Notes under the pieces: model-generated
Database searches by the model: none
The model's input: only the letters and a program-made list of their open reading frames with translations
What the model was told of the DNA's origin: nothing
Translations under genes and position numbers: made by a program
Shown: positions 44,585 to 53,305 of the stretch, in pieces
Position numbering within the stretch: position 1 is the stretch's first letter
Layout: each line of letters opens with the position of its first letter
Origin: Mycobacterium sp. 852014-52450_SCH5900713
GTDB taxonomy: Bacteria; Actinomycetota; Actinomycetes; Mycobacteriales; Mycobacteriaceae
Assembly (NCBI RefSeq): GCF_001667075.1
Contig: NZ_LZIL01000050.1
Span: forward strand, 228,987-292,986
Length of the DNA stretch: 64,000 bases
Direction of reading: 5' to 3'

Positions 44585-45478
44585 ATGGAGGTCGGATTCA
44601 TCGGGCTGGGAAACATGGGTTTTCCCGTGGCGCGCCGCTTGATCGAGAGAGGCGACGATGTCGTCGCCTTCGACACGCGTGCCGCCGCCCTCGATCGCAT
44701 CGTCGCCCTGGGGGCGCGCCCCGCGGCATCGTCGAGGGAGGTTGCCGACCGTACCGAAACCGTCATGGCCAGCCTCCCGACGCCGAACGCCTCACTCGAG
44801 GTGGCGACGGGTGCGGCCGGCGTGATCGAGGGCGCAAGAATCAAGCGCTATGTCGACCTGTCCACCGTCGGCAGCCGCACGGCAAGGCAGATCTTTGACC
44901 GACTTGCCGAGCGGGACATCGTGGCGATCGACAGCCCGGTCAGCGGCGGCGTCGGCGGGGCGGAGAAGGGCGCACTCGCGGTCATGGTGTCGGGGCCGCG
45001 CGATGAATTCGACGTCATCCGAACCACGCTCGAGGCGATCGGCCGGCCCTTCTACGTGGGAGACAAACCGGGGTTGGCGCAGACGATGAAACTGGCCAAC
45101 AACATCCTTGCCGCCAACGTGTTGGCCGCGACAGCCGAGGTCGTCGTGATGGGCGTGAAGGCCGGCCTCGACCCCAGTGTGATGATCGAGGTGCTCAACG
45201 CCGGCTCGGGGGCGACGAGCGCGAGCCGGGACAAATTTCCCCGCTCGATCCTCTCCCGGACTTTCGATTACGGCTTCGCTACCGGCCTGATGGTCAAGGA
45301 CGTGCGTCTGTACCTCGAGGAAGCGGAAGCGCTTGGCGTGCCAACGGACGTCGCCACAACGATCGCCCGCCTCTGGGAGACGACCGCCGATGACCAGGGC
45401 CCCGACTCGGACTTCACGACGGTGATCAAACCGCTCGAGAAGGCGGCCGGCGTGATCGTGGGCCGCTCGCCGGCCTAG
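44585..45478 (+). CDS. 3-hydroxyisobutyrate dehydrogenase-like NAD(P)-dependent beta-hydroxyacid dehydrogenase
   Basis: A 297-residue beta-hydroxyacid dehydrogenase. The N-terminal GFIGLGNMGFPVARRL binds the cofactor, DSPVSGGVGGAEKGALAVMVSG is the substrate signature, and the catalytic Lys is in MKLANNILAANV. The ATG at 44585 follows the CMD gene after 8 bp. Two related genes lie at 56304-57915. Substrates of the family are beta-hydroxy acids or tartronate-type compounds. Confidence 0.88.
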   Translation: MEVGFIGLGNMGFPVARRLIERGDDVVAFDTRAAALDRIVALGARPAASSREVADRTETVMASLPTPNASLEVATGAAGVIEGARIKRYVDLSTVGSRTARQIFDRLAERDIVAIDSPVSGGVGGAEKGALAVMVSGPRDEFDVIRTTLEAIGRPFYVGDKPGLAQTMKLANNILAANVLAATAEVVVMGVKAGLDPSVMIEVLNAGSGATSASRDKFPRSILSRTFDYGFATGLMVKDVRLYLEEAEALGVPTDVATTIARLWETTADDQGPDSDFTTVIKPLEKAAGVIVGRSPA

Positions 45479-45501
45479 CCGGCCGGTCCCCCTGGATAGA
45501 G

Positions 45502-45520
45502 GCGGATGGCCCTTATCCGC
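45502..45520. terminator. Stem-loop after the dehydrogenase gene
   Basis: GCGGAT-N7-ATCCGC, 23 bp after the stop at 45478. There is no T-run, so a role as terminator is only suggested by position. Confidence 0.35.
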
Positions 45521-45526
45521 GATCGG

Positions 45527-45541
45527 GAGAATGGTATTATC
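45527..45541. promoter_or_regulatory. GAGAAT-N3-ATTCTC operator, site 6
   Basis: GAGAAT-GGT-ATTATC followed by GC, one mismatch from the recurring palindrome, in the 229-bp gap before the amidohydrolase gene at 45708. It is farther from the start codon (about 165 bp) than the other copies. Confidence 0.6.
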
Positions 45542-45707
45542 GCAATTCAAGAACCGTACTTGCACGAGGACCGCGAAAGTGGTCGCTACCAGGCACGTTG
45601 ATTAAACGAAACGCTTACCGGAAACCCGTTGATTGGCCCCCGAGAAGAATGTTAGGTTATCTATCATATGACCCGACTGGGTTCGCTCTGAGTGCCCGAG
45701 TCGAAGG

Positions 45708-46808
45708 ATGGCTTTCGTGATCGAACACGCTGACGGAACCAGCACACCGCTCATCGACGCGAGCGTGCACATCTTCTTTCCCTCCAACAAGGCGCTGCGG
45801 AAGACCCTGCGTGAGCCGTTCAAGAGCCGAGGCTTCCCCGATTACGAGATGGACTGGTACGGCGCCCCAGGCGGTGAATACGCGCCCAATACCGAGGGCC
45901 CGGATCGTCAGTACCCCGGTTCCGATCCGGATTTCGTTGCCAATGAGCTCTTTTCGAAACGCGGGGTCGACATTGCGGTCCTGCACCCGATGGCCCGCGG
46001 CATCATGCCCGACCGGCACCTGGGCAGCGCGCTGCACGCCGCGCACAACGAAATGATGGTCTCGGACTGGTTGGAGTCCAGCGAGTTCGGCGAGCGATTC
46101 CGCGGCACCATCCGGGTGAACCCCGATGACATCGCCGGCGCGCTGCGGGAGATCGAGAGGTGGCGTGGGCACCCTCGGGTGGTGCAGATCGGCGTTCCGC
46201 TGCAATCCCGCGAGCTCTACGGCAAGCCACAGTTCTGGCCGCTGTGGGAAGCCGCGGTCGACGCAGGACTTCCCGTTGCCGCGCACATCGAAGTCGGGTC
46301 GGGCATCGCCTTTCCGCCGACGCCCAACGGGAACACCCGTACCTACGAGCAGTACGTCAGCTTCATGGCGCTGAACTACATCTATCACCTGATGAACATG
46401 ATTGCCGAGGGCGTGTTCGAGCGCTTCGACGGCCTGAAGTTCGTCTGGGGCGACGGCGCGGCGGACTTCGTGACGCCGTTCATCTGGCGGATGGACACGT
46501 TCGGCCGTCCGCACCTCGAGCAGACACCGTGGGCACCGCGGATCCCCAGCGACTACCTGCCCGGTCACGTGTATTTCGTCCAGGGCAGTCTCGACGGTCC
46601 TGGCGACACCGAGTTCGCCGGCGAATGGTTCGGCTTCACCGGCAAGGACGACATGGTGATGTTCGGCTCCAGCTATCCACACTGGCAGTGCGGCGATATC
46701 AAGAAGCTTCCGCGCGCCCTCTCCGCCGAACAGCGCGAGAAGCTGTGCTGGCGCAACGCGGCGCAGCTCTACAACATAGACATTCCCGCCGGGGTGGGCG
46801 CACAGTAG
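45708..46808 (+). CDS. Amidohydrolase 2 family protein (first of tandem pair)
   Basis: A 366-residue metal-dependent barrel protein. Near the N-terminus LIDASVHIFFPSNKALR replaces the usual D-x-D/H-x-H motif (D-A-S-V-H), and the C-terminal block is MFGSSYPHWQCGDIKK, where GSDYPH is usual. These changes may alter metal binding. KFVWGDGAADFVTPFIWRMDTF is a conserved barrel segment shared with its neighbour at 46838 (RIVFVEHAFSWILPLMWRMDS), in which the metal-ligand-like His is present; here GDGAA replaces it. It may be the non-catalytic partner in a heteromer with that neighbour. Confidence 0.83.
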   Translation: MAFVIEHADGTSTPLIDASVHIFFPSNKALRKTLREPFKSRGFPDYEMDWYGAPGGEYAPNTEGPDRQYPGSDPDFVANELFSKRGVDIAVLHPMARGIMPDRHLGSALHAAHNEMMVSDWLESSEFGERFRGTIRVNPDDIAGALREIERWRGHPRVVQIGVPLQSRELYGKPQFWPLWEAAVDAGLPVAAHIEVGSGIAFPPTPNGNTRTYEQYVSFMALNYIYHLMNMIAEGVFERFDGLKFVWGDGAADFVTPFIWRMDTFGRPHLEQTPWAPRIPSDYLPGHVYFVQGSLDGPGDTEFAGEWFGFTGKDDMVMFGSSYPHWQCGDIKKLPRALSAEQREKLCWRNAAQLYNIDIPAGVGAQ

Positions 46809-46837
46809 AAGTACGACCTGATACCGAGGAGTTTCAG

Positions 46838-47983
46838 ATGACGTTGACCCATTCGCAGGAGCGGGTTCCCGCTGCCGAGCGCATAGCCGTCCGATGCGTC
46901 GACTCAGATGTCCACCCCGCACCCAAGCGCGGAGAGCTCCTGCCGTACATCCCCGAGCCATGGCGCAGCAAATACTTCCTCACCCGCGCCGTGGGTGAGC
47001 AGATTTACTACGACGCCCCGGACTACGCCCACTCCTACGCGATGCGGGTGGACTCCTTCCCCGCCAACGGCGAATTCCCTTGCAGCGACCCGGATATGGC
47101 GTTTCGTCAGCTGATCATGGAGGCCGGCTCGGACATCGCGATTCTCGAACCGGCCGCCTACCCGGCCCGCCTGCCCGAAGCGCAGCACGCGATGTCGAGC
47201 GCGTTGAACGACTGGCAGGCCAATCACTGGCTGGACAGCCACAACAACTGGCACCAGCGCTGGCGCGGGTCGATTTGTTGCGCCATTGAGGAGCCGGCAG
47301 AGTCCGTGCGCGAGATCGAGAAGTGGGCCGGTCACCCCTACATGGCCCAGATTCTGATCAAGGCCGAGCCGCGGCCGTCTTGGGGGCATCCGAAATACGA
47401 CCCGATCTGGGCGGCCGCCACCAAGCACGACATCACGGTGAGCTGTCACCTGTCGCGCAGCCAGTTCGACGAGCTACCGATCCCGCCGGTGGGATTCCCC
47501 AGCTACAACCACGACTTCATGGTGACCTACTCGCTGCTGGCCGCCAACCAGGTGATGAGCCTGATCTTCGACGGCGTGTTCGACCGGTTCCCGACGCTGC
47601 GGATCGTGTTCGTCGAGCACGCGTTCAGCTGGATCCTGCCGCTGATGTGGCGCATGGATTCGATCTACGAGGCACGCAAGTCGTGGGTCGACATCAAGCG
47701 CAAGCCGTCGGATTACGTCAAGGACCACATCAAGTTCACCACCCAGCCACTGGACTACCCCGAAGACAAGACCGAGCTGACCCGGGCGCTGGAATGGATG
47801 GAGTGCGAGAAGATCCTGCTCTTCTCCTCGGACTACCCGCACTGGACGTTCGATGACCCACGCTGGCTGGTCAAGCACCTGCCCAAGCACGCCCGCGACG
47901 CCGTGATGTACAAGAACGGCATCGCGACCTACCACCTGCCCGAGACCGTTCCGGTCCTCGAGGGTCAGACCAGGGTGCTCTGA
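46838..47983 (+). CDS. Amidohydrolase 2 family protein (second of tandem pair)
   Basis: A 381-residue amidohydrolase-2 protein. ATG 46838 follows gaggag; upstream in-frame sequence belongs to the overlapping neighbour. The metal motif CVDSDVHPAPKRGEL, the barrel His in VSCHLS and VFVEHAFSWILPLMWRMDS and the C-terminal LFSSDYPHWTFDDPRW are complete. It lies between a paralogue and a Rieske ferredoxin. Members act as hydrolases or decarboxylases on ring-derived acids. The Rieske gene starts one base after its stop, so they are co-transcribed. Confidence 0.87.
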   Translation: MTLTHSQERVPAAERIAVRCVDSDVHPAPKRGELLPYIPEPWRSKYFLTRAVGEQIYYDAPDYAHSYAMRVDSFPANGEFPCSDPDMAFRQLIMEAGSDIAILEPAAYPARLPEAQHAMSSALNDWQANHWLDSHNNWHQRWRGSICCAIEEPAESVREIEKWAGHPYMAQILIKAEPRPSWGHPKYDPIWAAATKHDITVSCHLSRSQFDELPIPPVGFPSYNHDFMVTYSLLAANQVMSLIFDGVFDRFPTLRIVFVEHAFSWILPLMWRMDSIYEARKSWVDIKRKPSDYVKDHIKFTTQPLDYPEDKTELTRALEWMECEKILLFSSDYPHWTFDDPRWLVKHLPKHARDAVMYKNGIATYHLPETVPVLEGQTRVL

Positions 47984-47984
47984 G

Positions 47985-48383
47985 TTGACGGAAGAAACCA
48001 AACGGCCCGAGCCCCGTCTCGCCCAGGGCCGCGAGCATGTTGTTGCGACCGTGGACGAGATCCCGCCGGGCAAGCACAAGCTGGTGCCAATCGGGCGGCA
48101 CGGCGTCGGCGTATACAACGTCAACGGCAGCTTCTATGCCATCGCGAATTACTGCCCGCACCAAGGCGGTCCGCTCTGTTCGGGCCGGGCCCGGGGCCGC
48201 ACGATAGTGGACGAGACCGCGCCCGGAGACTCGGTCATGGTGCGCGACCTGGAGTACATCTATTGCCCGTGGCACCAATGGGGTTTCGAGCTGGCGACCG
48301 GTACCACCGCGGTCAAGCCCGAATGGAGTATCCGGACCTATCCGGTGCGCATCGTCGGCAACGACGTTCTGGTGCAGGCCTAA
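47985..48383 (+). CDS. Rieske-type [2Fe-2S] ferredoxin
   Basis: A 132-residue soluble Rieske protein. The ligand motifs are C57-P-H59 (YCPHQGGPLC) and C94-P-W-H97 (YCPWHQWGFEL), with an insert of about 34 residues between them that is longer than in most such ferredoxins. The start is TTG 47985, one base after the upstream stop. Rieske ferredoxins donate electrons to oxygenases; no Rieske oxygenase alpha subunit is encoded in this window, so its partner may be a different enzyme here, or lie elsewhere. Confidence 0.9.
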   Translation: MTEETKRPEPRLAQGREHVVATVDEIPPGKHKLVPIGRHGVGVYNVNGSFYAIANYCPHQGGPLCSGRARGRTIVDETAPGDSVMVRDLEYIYCPWHQWGFELATGTTAVKPEWSIRTYPVRIVGNDVLVQA

Positions 48384-48397
48384 CCACAGGAGAATCG

Positions 48398-49264
48398 GTG
48401 CCTTCAATCGAGATCAATGGGGGAAATGTCGTCTACGAAATCCTCGGTGACTCGGGCGATCTCATTGCCCTGACGCCCGGCGGCCGGTTCAGCAAGGAGA
48501 TCGAGGGCTTGCGTCCGCTTGCCGACGCGCTCGCCGCCGGCGGCTACCGCGTGCTGCTGTGGGACCGGCCGAACTGCGGTGCTTCCGATGTGCAGTTCTA
48601 CGGTCAGAGTGAATCACACATGCGCGCCGAGACGTTGCACAAGCTGGTGACCGGGCTGGGCTTCGAGCGCTGCATTCTGGCCGGCGGCTCCGGCGGCGCA
48701 AGGGATTCCATGCTGACCACGATGCTCTACCCGGAGATGGTCACCAAGCTCGTCGTATGGAACATCGTCGGTGGCATCTACGGCAGCTTCGTGCTCGGTT
48801 CCTTCTACATCATCCCGAGCATCCTCGCGGTGCGCGGCACCGGCATGGACGGCGTGGTGAAGGTGGCCGAATGGCGTGACCGCATCGGGGAGAACCCCAA
48901 CAACAAACAGCGGTTCCTCGACTTCGATTCCGACGAGTTCCTCAAGGTGATGCTGCGCTGGCTGAACGCGTTCGTTTCCAAGCCTGGACAGACGATCCCG
49001 GGCGTCGAGGACGAGATGTTCGACCGGATCAAGGTGCCCACCTTGATCATTCGTGGCGGCGAGAACGATATGGATCACCCGAAGCGAACGTCACTGGAGG
49101 TCAGCTGCTTGATCAAGGGATCAAAGCTCATCGACCCCCCGTGGCCGGAGGACGCATGGGAGCGTGCGTCCGAGGACCGCGCGGCCGGGCGGGTGAAGCA
49201 CTTCAACATGTTCGACACGTGGGTGCAGGCGGCGCCCGCGATCCTCGAGTTCCTGGGTTCGTGA
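48398..49264 (+). CDS. Alpha/beta hydrolase
   Basis: A 288-residue alpha/beta-hydrolase from GTG 48398 (VPSIEINGGNVVYEILGDSGD), behind a caggaga site. The nucleophile elbow is AGGSGGARDSM with Ser98, and LIIRGGENDMDHP is the acid-strand region. RVLLWDRPNCGASD is the typical turn. The likely role is ester, lactone or C-C bond hydrolysis on a ring-cleavage product. It follows the Rieske gene by 14 bp as the last gene of the unit that starts at 45708. Confidence 0.86.
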   Translation: MPSIEINGGNVVYEILGDSGDLIALTPGGRFSKEIEGLRPLADALAAGGYRVLLWDRPNCGASDVQFYGQSESHMRAETLHKLVTGLGFERCILAGGSGGARDSMLTTMLYPEMVTKLVVWNIVGGIYGSFVLGSFYIIPSILAVRGTGMDGVVKVAEWRDRIGENPNNKQRFLDFDSDEFLKVMLRWLNAFVSKPGQTIPGVEDEMFDRIKVPTLIIRGGENDMDHPKRTSLEVSCLIKGSKLIDPPWPEDAWERASEDRAAGRVKHFNMFDTWVQAAPAILEFLGS

Positions 49265-49269
49265 TGTCC

Positions 49270-49743
49270 CTACACGGTGCGAATGTGAACCTCGCAGTTG
49301 AGCGAGGCCTCGAGAGCCGTGTGAACCCGGCTCTCGGGAATGCGTTCGAGGTCCTTCTCGCGCAGCGTTACGTACACGATGTCGAAACCGTCGCCCCCGG
49401 GCGTCCGCTCGATGTCACCGGTGAGCCCGAAGCCGGACAACACACCGTGGGCGTCGTCGTCGGTCCCCCGGCTGATGAAGGTGACGACTCCCGCAACCGG
49501 TTCGGCGGCGAACACCCTGCCGCACAGGCGGATCGCCAAATCTCTCGCCGCGTCGACGTCTTCGGCCGCGATCAGCAATTCGACTTCGCGGCGCCCAGCG
49601 GGCATCGACGCGAGGTCGTTCTCGACGACGTCTGCACCCTCCGCACGCGCAAGCCCGAGGAGCGCTGCCATGCCGTCTCGTAGCTGTGGGACCGTGCAGA
49701 CACTCTCCGGGTCGACATTGACGCGCACGACCGCAGTTCGCAT
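49270..49743 (-). CDS. Conserved protein of unknown function
   Basis: A 157-residue protein from ATG 49743 (MRTAVVRVNVDPESVCTVPQL). It has strand-rich segments (VVENDLASMPAGRREVELLIAAEDVDAARDL, GFDIVYVTLREKDLERIPESRVHTALEASLNCEVHIRTV) and no signal peptide, membrane helix or catalytic motif I recognise. It is transcribed away from the NuoF-like gene (37 bp between starts), so the two share a promoter region. Possibly a small regulatory or accessory protein to the redox genes. Confidence 0.65.
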   Translation of the reverse strand: MRTAVVRVNVDPESVCTVPQLRDGMAALLGLARAEGADVVENDLASMPAGRREVELLIAAEDVDAARDLAIRLCGRVFAAEPVAGVVTFISRGTDDDAHGVLSGFGLTGDIERTPGGDGFDIVYVTLREKDLERIPESRVHTALEASLNCEVHIRTV

Positions 49744-49779
49744 GTGCGCAAGCCTAACTAAGACGATGGCAGGCCAGCC

Positions 49780-51087
49780 GTGAACACCGCCCAATCCACC
49801 ACCATCACCACCGCGAACTTTCCCGGTTTGGAACCCCGGCTGCTCTTCGAACAAACCGGCCAAGCCCGCGAGGGCCTCGCGACGTATCGACGGTTCGGCG
49901 GCTACCGCCCGCTTGCCGACGCCGATGGATTGCTGAGCGAGGTGGAGGCCAGCGGGTTGGTCGGCCGCGGTGGTGCGGCGTTCCCGCTGGCAATCAAGTT
50001 GCGCACGGTGCGCGATAACGGGCGCATTGCCGGCGGTGCCGTGGTCGTCGCGAATGGCGAAGAGGGCGAACCGGCTTCGGTCAAGGACCGCTGGCTGCTG
50101 CGCAACCGGCCCCACCTGATCCTGGACGGGCTGCGGTTGGCCGCCGCGGTCGTGGGCACGAACCGCGCCCACATCTACCTCTCCGATCCGGAGTCGGCGC
50201 ACAGCGTCGAAACCGCGCTCGGCGAGCTCGATTCCGACGCGCTCGGCGATATCACCGTCAGCATGTTGACCGTGCAGCCCGGATACGTGGCCGGCGAGGA
50301 GACCGCCGCCGTCCGCGCGATCAACGGCGGGCCGGCCAAGCCGACGGACAAGCCGCCCCGCCCATTCGAAGCCGGCGTCGATGATCGGCCCACACTGGTG
50401 AGCAACGTCGAGACGCTGGCCAATTTGCCTTTCCTGCAGCGGCATGGCGCGAGCGCGTTCCGCTCGCAGGGCACATCGCTCTCCTCTGGCACCTTCCTGG
50501 CCACCATCACCGGGGCCGGACGCCCGCCAGTTCTCTACGAGCTTCCGCACGGCTTGCCGTTCACCGACCTGCTTGCCCTGCACGGTGTTTCACCGGACCA
50601 GGTACGTGGGGCGTTGATGGGCGGCTACTTTGCCGGCCTGCTCAACCGGAGCGTGCTGGAGACAACCTTGGACCACGAGACGATGCGACGTGTCGGCAGC
50701 GGTTTGGGAGCGGGCGCCATCGCGGTGCTCACCGACGACTGCCCCGTCGCGGTCGCGGCGTCCGTGCTGGCCTACTTCGACCGTGAAAACGCCGGGCAGT
50801 GCGGCTCGTGCTTCAACGGAACGGCGGCCATGGCGGCCGCCGCCGGTGCGCTGCGCGACGGCGCCGCGACGACCGAAGACGTCGAACGGTTGCGCCGCTG
50901 GTCGGTGCTGCTGCGCGGACGGGGCGCGTGCGCGACGCTGGACGCCGCCACCAACGTCGCGGCCGGCCTGCTCACACAGTTCCCGGGCGAAGTCACCGCA
51001 CATCTCGACGGCACGTGCCAGGGCTGCGCCCGCGGCGCGTTCCGCGCCGACCGTCCCTACGAGGCCGAAACTTTGAGGCTGGCATGA
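49780..51087 (+). CDS. NuoF-like flavoprotein (NADH dehydrogenase 51-kDa domain)
   Basis: A 435-residue protein homologous to the NADH-binding NuoF/HoxF-type subunit. GRGGAAFPLAIKLRTVRDN (62-80) is the FMN/NADH site, VVVANGEEGEPASVKDRWLL matches the second NuoF block, LPFTDLLALHGV is the SLBB-type region, and GQCGSCFNGTAAMAAAA plus RGRGACATLDAATN supply cysteines for a 4Fe-4S cluster. GTG 49780 is the start. No other complex I subunit is present; the next gene, overlapping by 4 nt, is a ferredoxin. The pair may form an NADH:ferredoxin electron donor for the local P450s. Confidence 0.85.
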   Translation: MNTAQSTTITTANFPGLEPRLLFEQTGQAREGLATYRRFGGYRPLADADGLLSEVEASGLVGRGGAAFPLAIKLRTVRDNGRIAGGAVVVANGEEGEPASVKDRWLLRNRPHLILDGLRLAAAVVGTNRAHIYLSDPESAHSVETALGELDSDALGDITVSMLTVQPGYVAGEETAAVRAINGGPAKPTDKPPRPFEAGVDDRPTLVSNVETLANLPFLQRHGASAFRSQGTSLSSGTFLATITGAGRPPVLYELPHGLPFTDLLALHGVSPDQVRGALMGGYFAGLLNRSVLETTLDHETMRRVGSGLGAGAIAVLTDDCPVAVAASVLAYFDRENAGQCGSCFNGTAAMAAAAGALRDGAATTEDVERLRRWSVLLRGRGACATLDAATNVAAGLLTQFPGEVTAHLDGTCQGCARGAFRADRPYEAETLRLA

Positions 51088-51380
51088 AAATCCGCCTGGA
51101 CCGCACCGTCTGCGACGGTTTCGGCATCTGCGCGAAGTACGCGCCCGGATACTTTTCGCTCGACGATTGGGGTTACGCGTCCCTCATCGGCGATGGCACC
51201 GTGGCAGAGGCGGATCGCGACGCCGTCATGCGCGCGCTGATGGACTGCCCGGTCCACGCCATCGCCGAGATCGGCGAGCGCACATACCCCACACCCCGCC
51301 CTCCGCTCGCCGACGCGGACGACCCGGCAGAGCGCCTCAAGACCGAGGAGAACGAGGCGGAGTGGGGCTTTACCCGTTGA
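51084..51380 (+). CDS. [3Fe-4S]-type ferredoxin with C-terminal extension
   Basis: A 98-residue ferredoxin. Cys10 and Cys16 (RTVCDGFGICAKYAPGYF) and Cys55 (LMDCPVHAIAEI) form the three-cysteine ligand set of P450-type [3Fe-4S] ferredoxins. A hydrophilic tail of about 35 residues (TYPTPRPPLADADDPAERLKTEENEAEWGF) is unusual for the family. It overlaps the NuoF-like gene (ATGA), suggesting direct electron transfer between the two proteins. Confidence 0.9.
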   Translation: MKIRLDRTVCDGFGICAKYAPGYFSLDDWGYASLIGDGTVAEADRDAVMRALMDCPVHAIAEIGERTYPTPRPPLADADDPAERLKTEENEAEWGFTR

Positions 51381-51445
51381 CCCGCTGATCACAAAGCCCG
51401 ACAGAGCGACGAACTCCTGGACGCCATCGGGATGCGGCCCTACGC

Positions 51446-52189
51446 CTACGGCACATAGCGGTCCCACTCAAACGGCACCACCGCGAAAAACGGTGCGGCG
51501 AACAACGGTTCGACACCCGGCTCCTCCCAGCGCGCCGACAACACCGGCCGCAGGCGTTCCCCGACGGCGACGGGATCGTCATCGAGGAAGCAATACGTAA
51601 TGGTCTGGCCCGCTTGAGCACTCGCCAGATTCGCGTCGACTTGCCGCGATGTCCCAGACCATACGCCGGCGACACCGGGCACTTCCACCAGCGGGCCCGC
51701 CGGAGCCGATCCCCGCTCGACCAGTAGGAACGCCCCCCGCGCGGGCAGCCAGGGCAGGACGTCCGACCCCACTCTGACCCGGGGCGCGGCCGTCTTGGCC
51801 CGCACCTCGTAGACGCCGCGCTCGACCGGTGGCAGCAGCGGGAGCTTGCGGCCGGCGTTTCCGAGTGCCGAGGACAGTTCGTTGAACCCACGCAGCCCGG
51901 CCGGGTCGGTGAAAAAGTACGTCATGACGTGGTCGACCCCGTCCAACGGTCCACCGCTGATCGTCCGCGCAGAGCGGCAGGCCGGCGTCGACACCAACCG
52001 CAACGAGGCGCGCACCGCCGCCAACCGGTGTTGCTCGGGTCGGTGGTCTAGGGTGTGCCAGCGCAGGTACTCGGCGTCCAGACCGTCGGGATGGCGAGTC
52101 GCCATGGACACGAACAACGTGGAGATCTCTCCGCGCCCGGCGGCGAGGATCTCGGCGACCTGGTCCGATGGCGTGCCGGGAAGCTGCAT
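51446..52189 (-). CDS. Conserved protein of unknown function
   Basis: A 247-residue protein from ATG 52189, overlapping the upstream epimerase stop (TGATG). Two halves are suggested: EISTLFVSMATRHPDGLDAEYLRWHTLDHRPEQHRL at the start and a second near VEVPGVAGVWSGTSRQVDANLASAQAGQTITYCFLDDDPVAV. The DAEYLRWHTLDHRPEQ segment recalls EthD/dimeric alpha-beta-barrel proteins. There is no known catalytic motif. It is co-transcribed with an NAD-dependent epimerase-like protein. Confidence 0.68.
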   Translation of the reverse strand: MQLPGTPSDQVAEILAAGRGEISTLFVSMATRHPDGLDAEYLRWHTLDHRPEQHRLAAVRASLRLVSTPACRSARTISGGPLDGVDHVMTYFFTDPAGLRGFNELSSALGNAGRKLPLLPPVERGVYEVRAKTAAPRVRVGSDVLPWLPARGAFLLVERGSAPAGPLVEVPGVAGVWSGTSRQVDANLASAQAGQTITYCFLDDDPVAVGERLRPVLSARWEEPGVEPLFAAPFFAVVPFEWDRYVP

Positions 52190-53121
52190 CACGGCTGTTC
52201 GCACCATCTCGTCGAGTCGTATTCGGGCAGCGCGATTTCGGGGTGCCGGCTCTCGATCATGCGCCGGAAGCCTTCGCGCCAGGGCATTTTCGTGCGGCCG
52301 AGCATCTCGTGCATGCGGGCGACATCCGGCCACAGCGGCGTGTGCGCGTCGGTCGTGTATTCGAAGATCGGCTCGACACCGATCAACTGGCCCATGAACG
52401 TGCAGTAATCCTCGACGCTGACCGTTTCGCTACCGGCCCAGTTCACCACGACCGGCGGCACCGCGGCGACCTCCATCGCGCGGATGCCGAGCTCCACGTA
52501 GTCGTCCTCGTAGATGGGGTTGTAGTTGTTCGGCTTATCGGGATGCAGCCGAATTGGTTTGCGCGCCAACATGGCATCGAGGCGATCGGCGGGAGCACCG
52601 CCCTCCGGCCCATAGGTTGAGCAGACCCGGATGATGGTCAACGGTATTCGATAATGCCTGGCGATCCAGGTGCACACCGACTCCGCCGCGACCTTCGAGA
52701 AGCTGTAGTTGGCGCGCAGCGGCACACCCGGCGGATCGGTTTCGGCCAACGGTCGCTGACCTTGGTACGCGTAGATCGAGCCAGTTGAACAGAAGACGAA
52801 GCCCTTTGCGGCGCGGCAGTGGTACAGCAGTTCGCCGGACATGTGCGCATTCGTTTCGACGCAGCGGTTCCAGTCGCCCGCGCCGGTGTCCACCGCAGCG
52901 TGAAAGACGTAGGTGAAATCCTCTGGAAGATCGGAGAAGTCACCCGCGCCGATGTCCAGCGGGACGGGTTTGATGCCGGCGTCGACGAGCCTCCTTTGGT
53001 CGGCGGGGTCTTTGAGGCGCGCGGCGCCCCACACCTCGTTTGAAGCCGCCAGAGCGCGCGCGATGGGAAACGCAATCTTGCCCGTCGCCCCGGTGATCAG
53101 GATCTTTTCTGCGTCGAGCAA
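52189..53121 (-). CDS. NAD-dependent epimerase/dehydratase family protein
   Basis: A 310-residue extended SDR. The cofactor motif is ITGATGKIAFPIARAL (9-24), the catalytic pair is Tyr139/Lys143 in NYSFSKVAAESV, with Ser/Thr in FCSTGSIYAY. The start is TTG 53121 after a gggagg-like site. It may act on a steroid- or terpenoid-like alcohol rather than a sugar, since this family includes 3-beta-hydroxysteroid dehydrogenases; sequence alone cannot decide. Confidence 0.85.
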   Translation of the reverse strand: MLDAEKILITGATGKIAFPIARALAASNEVWGAARLKDPADQRRLVDAGIKPVPLDIGAGDFSDLPEDFTYVFHAAVDTGAGDWNRCVETNAHMSGELLYHCRAAKGFVFCSTGSIYAYQGQRPLAETDPPGVPLRANYSFSKVAAESVCTWIARHYRIPLTIIRVCSTYGPEGGAPADRLDAMLARKPIRLHPDKPNNYNPIYEDDYVELGIRAMEVAAVPPVVVNWAGSETVSVEDYCTFMGQLIGVEPIFEYTTDAHTPLWPDVARMHEMLGRTKMPWREGFRRMIESRHPEIALPEYDSTRWCEQP

Positions 53122-53305
53122 CCAGCCCTCCCGAATGTGAAGTACTTGATATGCCGGTTGGCAGCATAACTCCCCGCTGAAGGAACATGGCAGGACAGGT
53201 CCGTTCGGAATCGCGTCGTGACCGCGGCTCTTACCTGGTCATGACGGTTTCAAGGGAATAAACTGAGACCGCCAAGGCCAGGATGGCCCCACCGGGAGGC
53301 CCACC

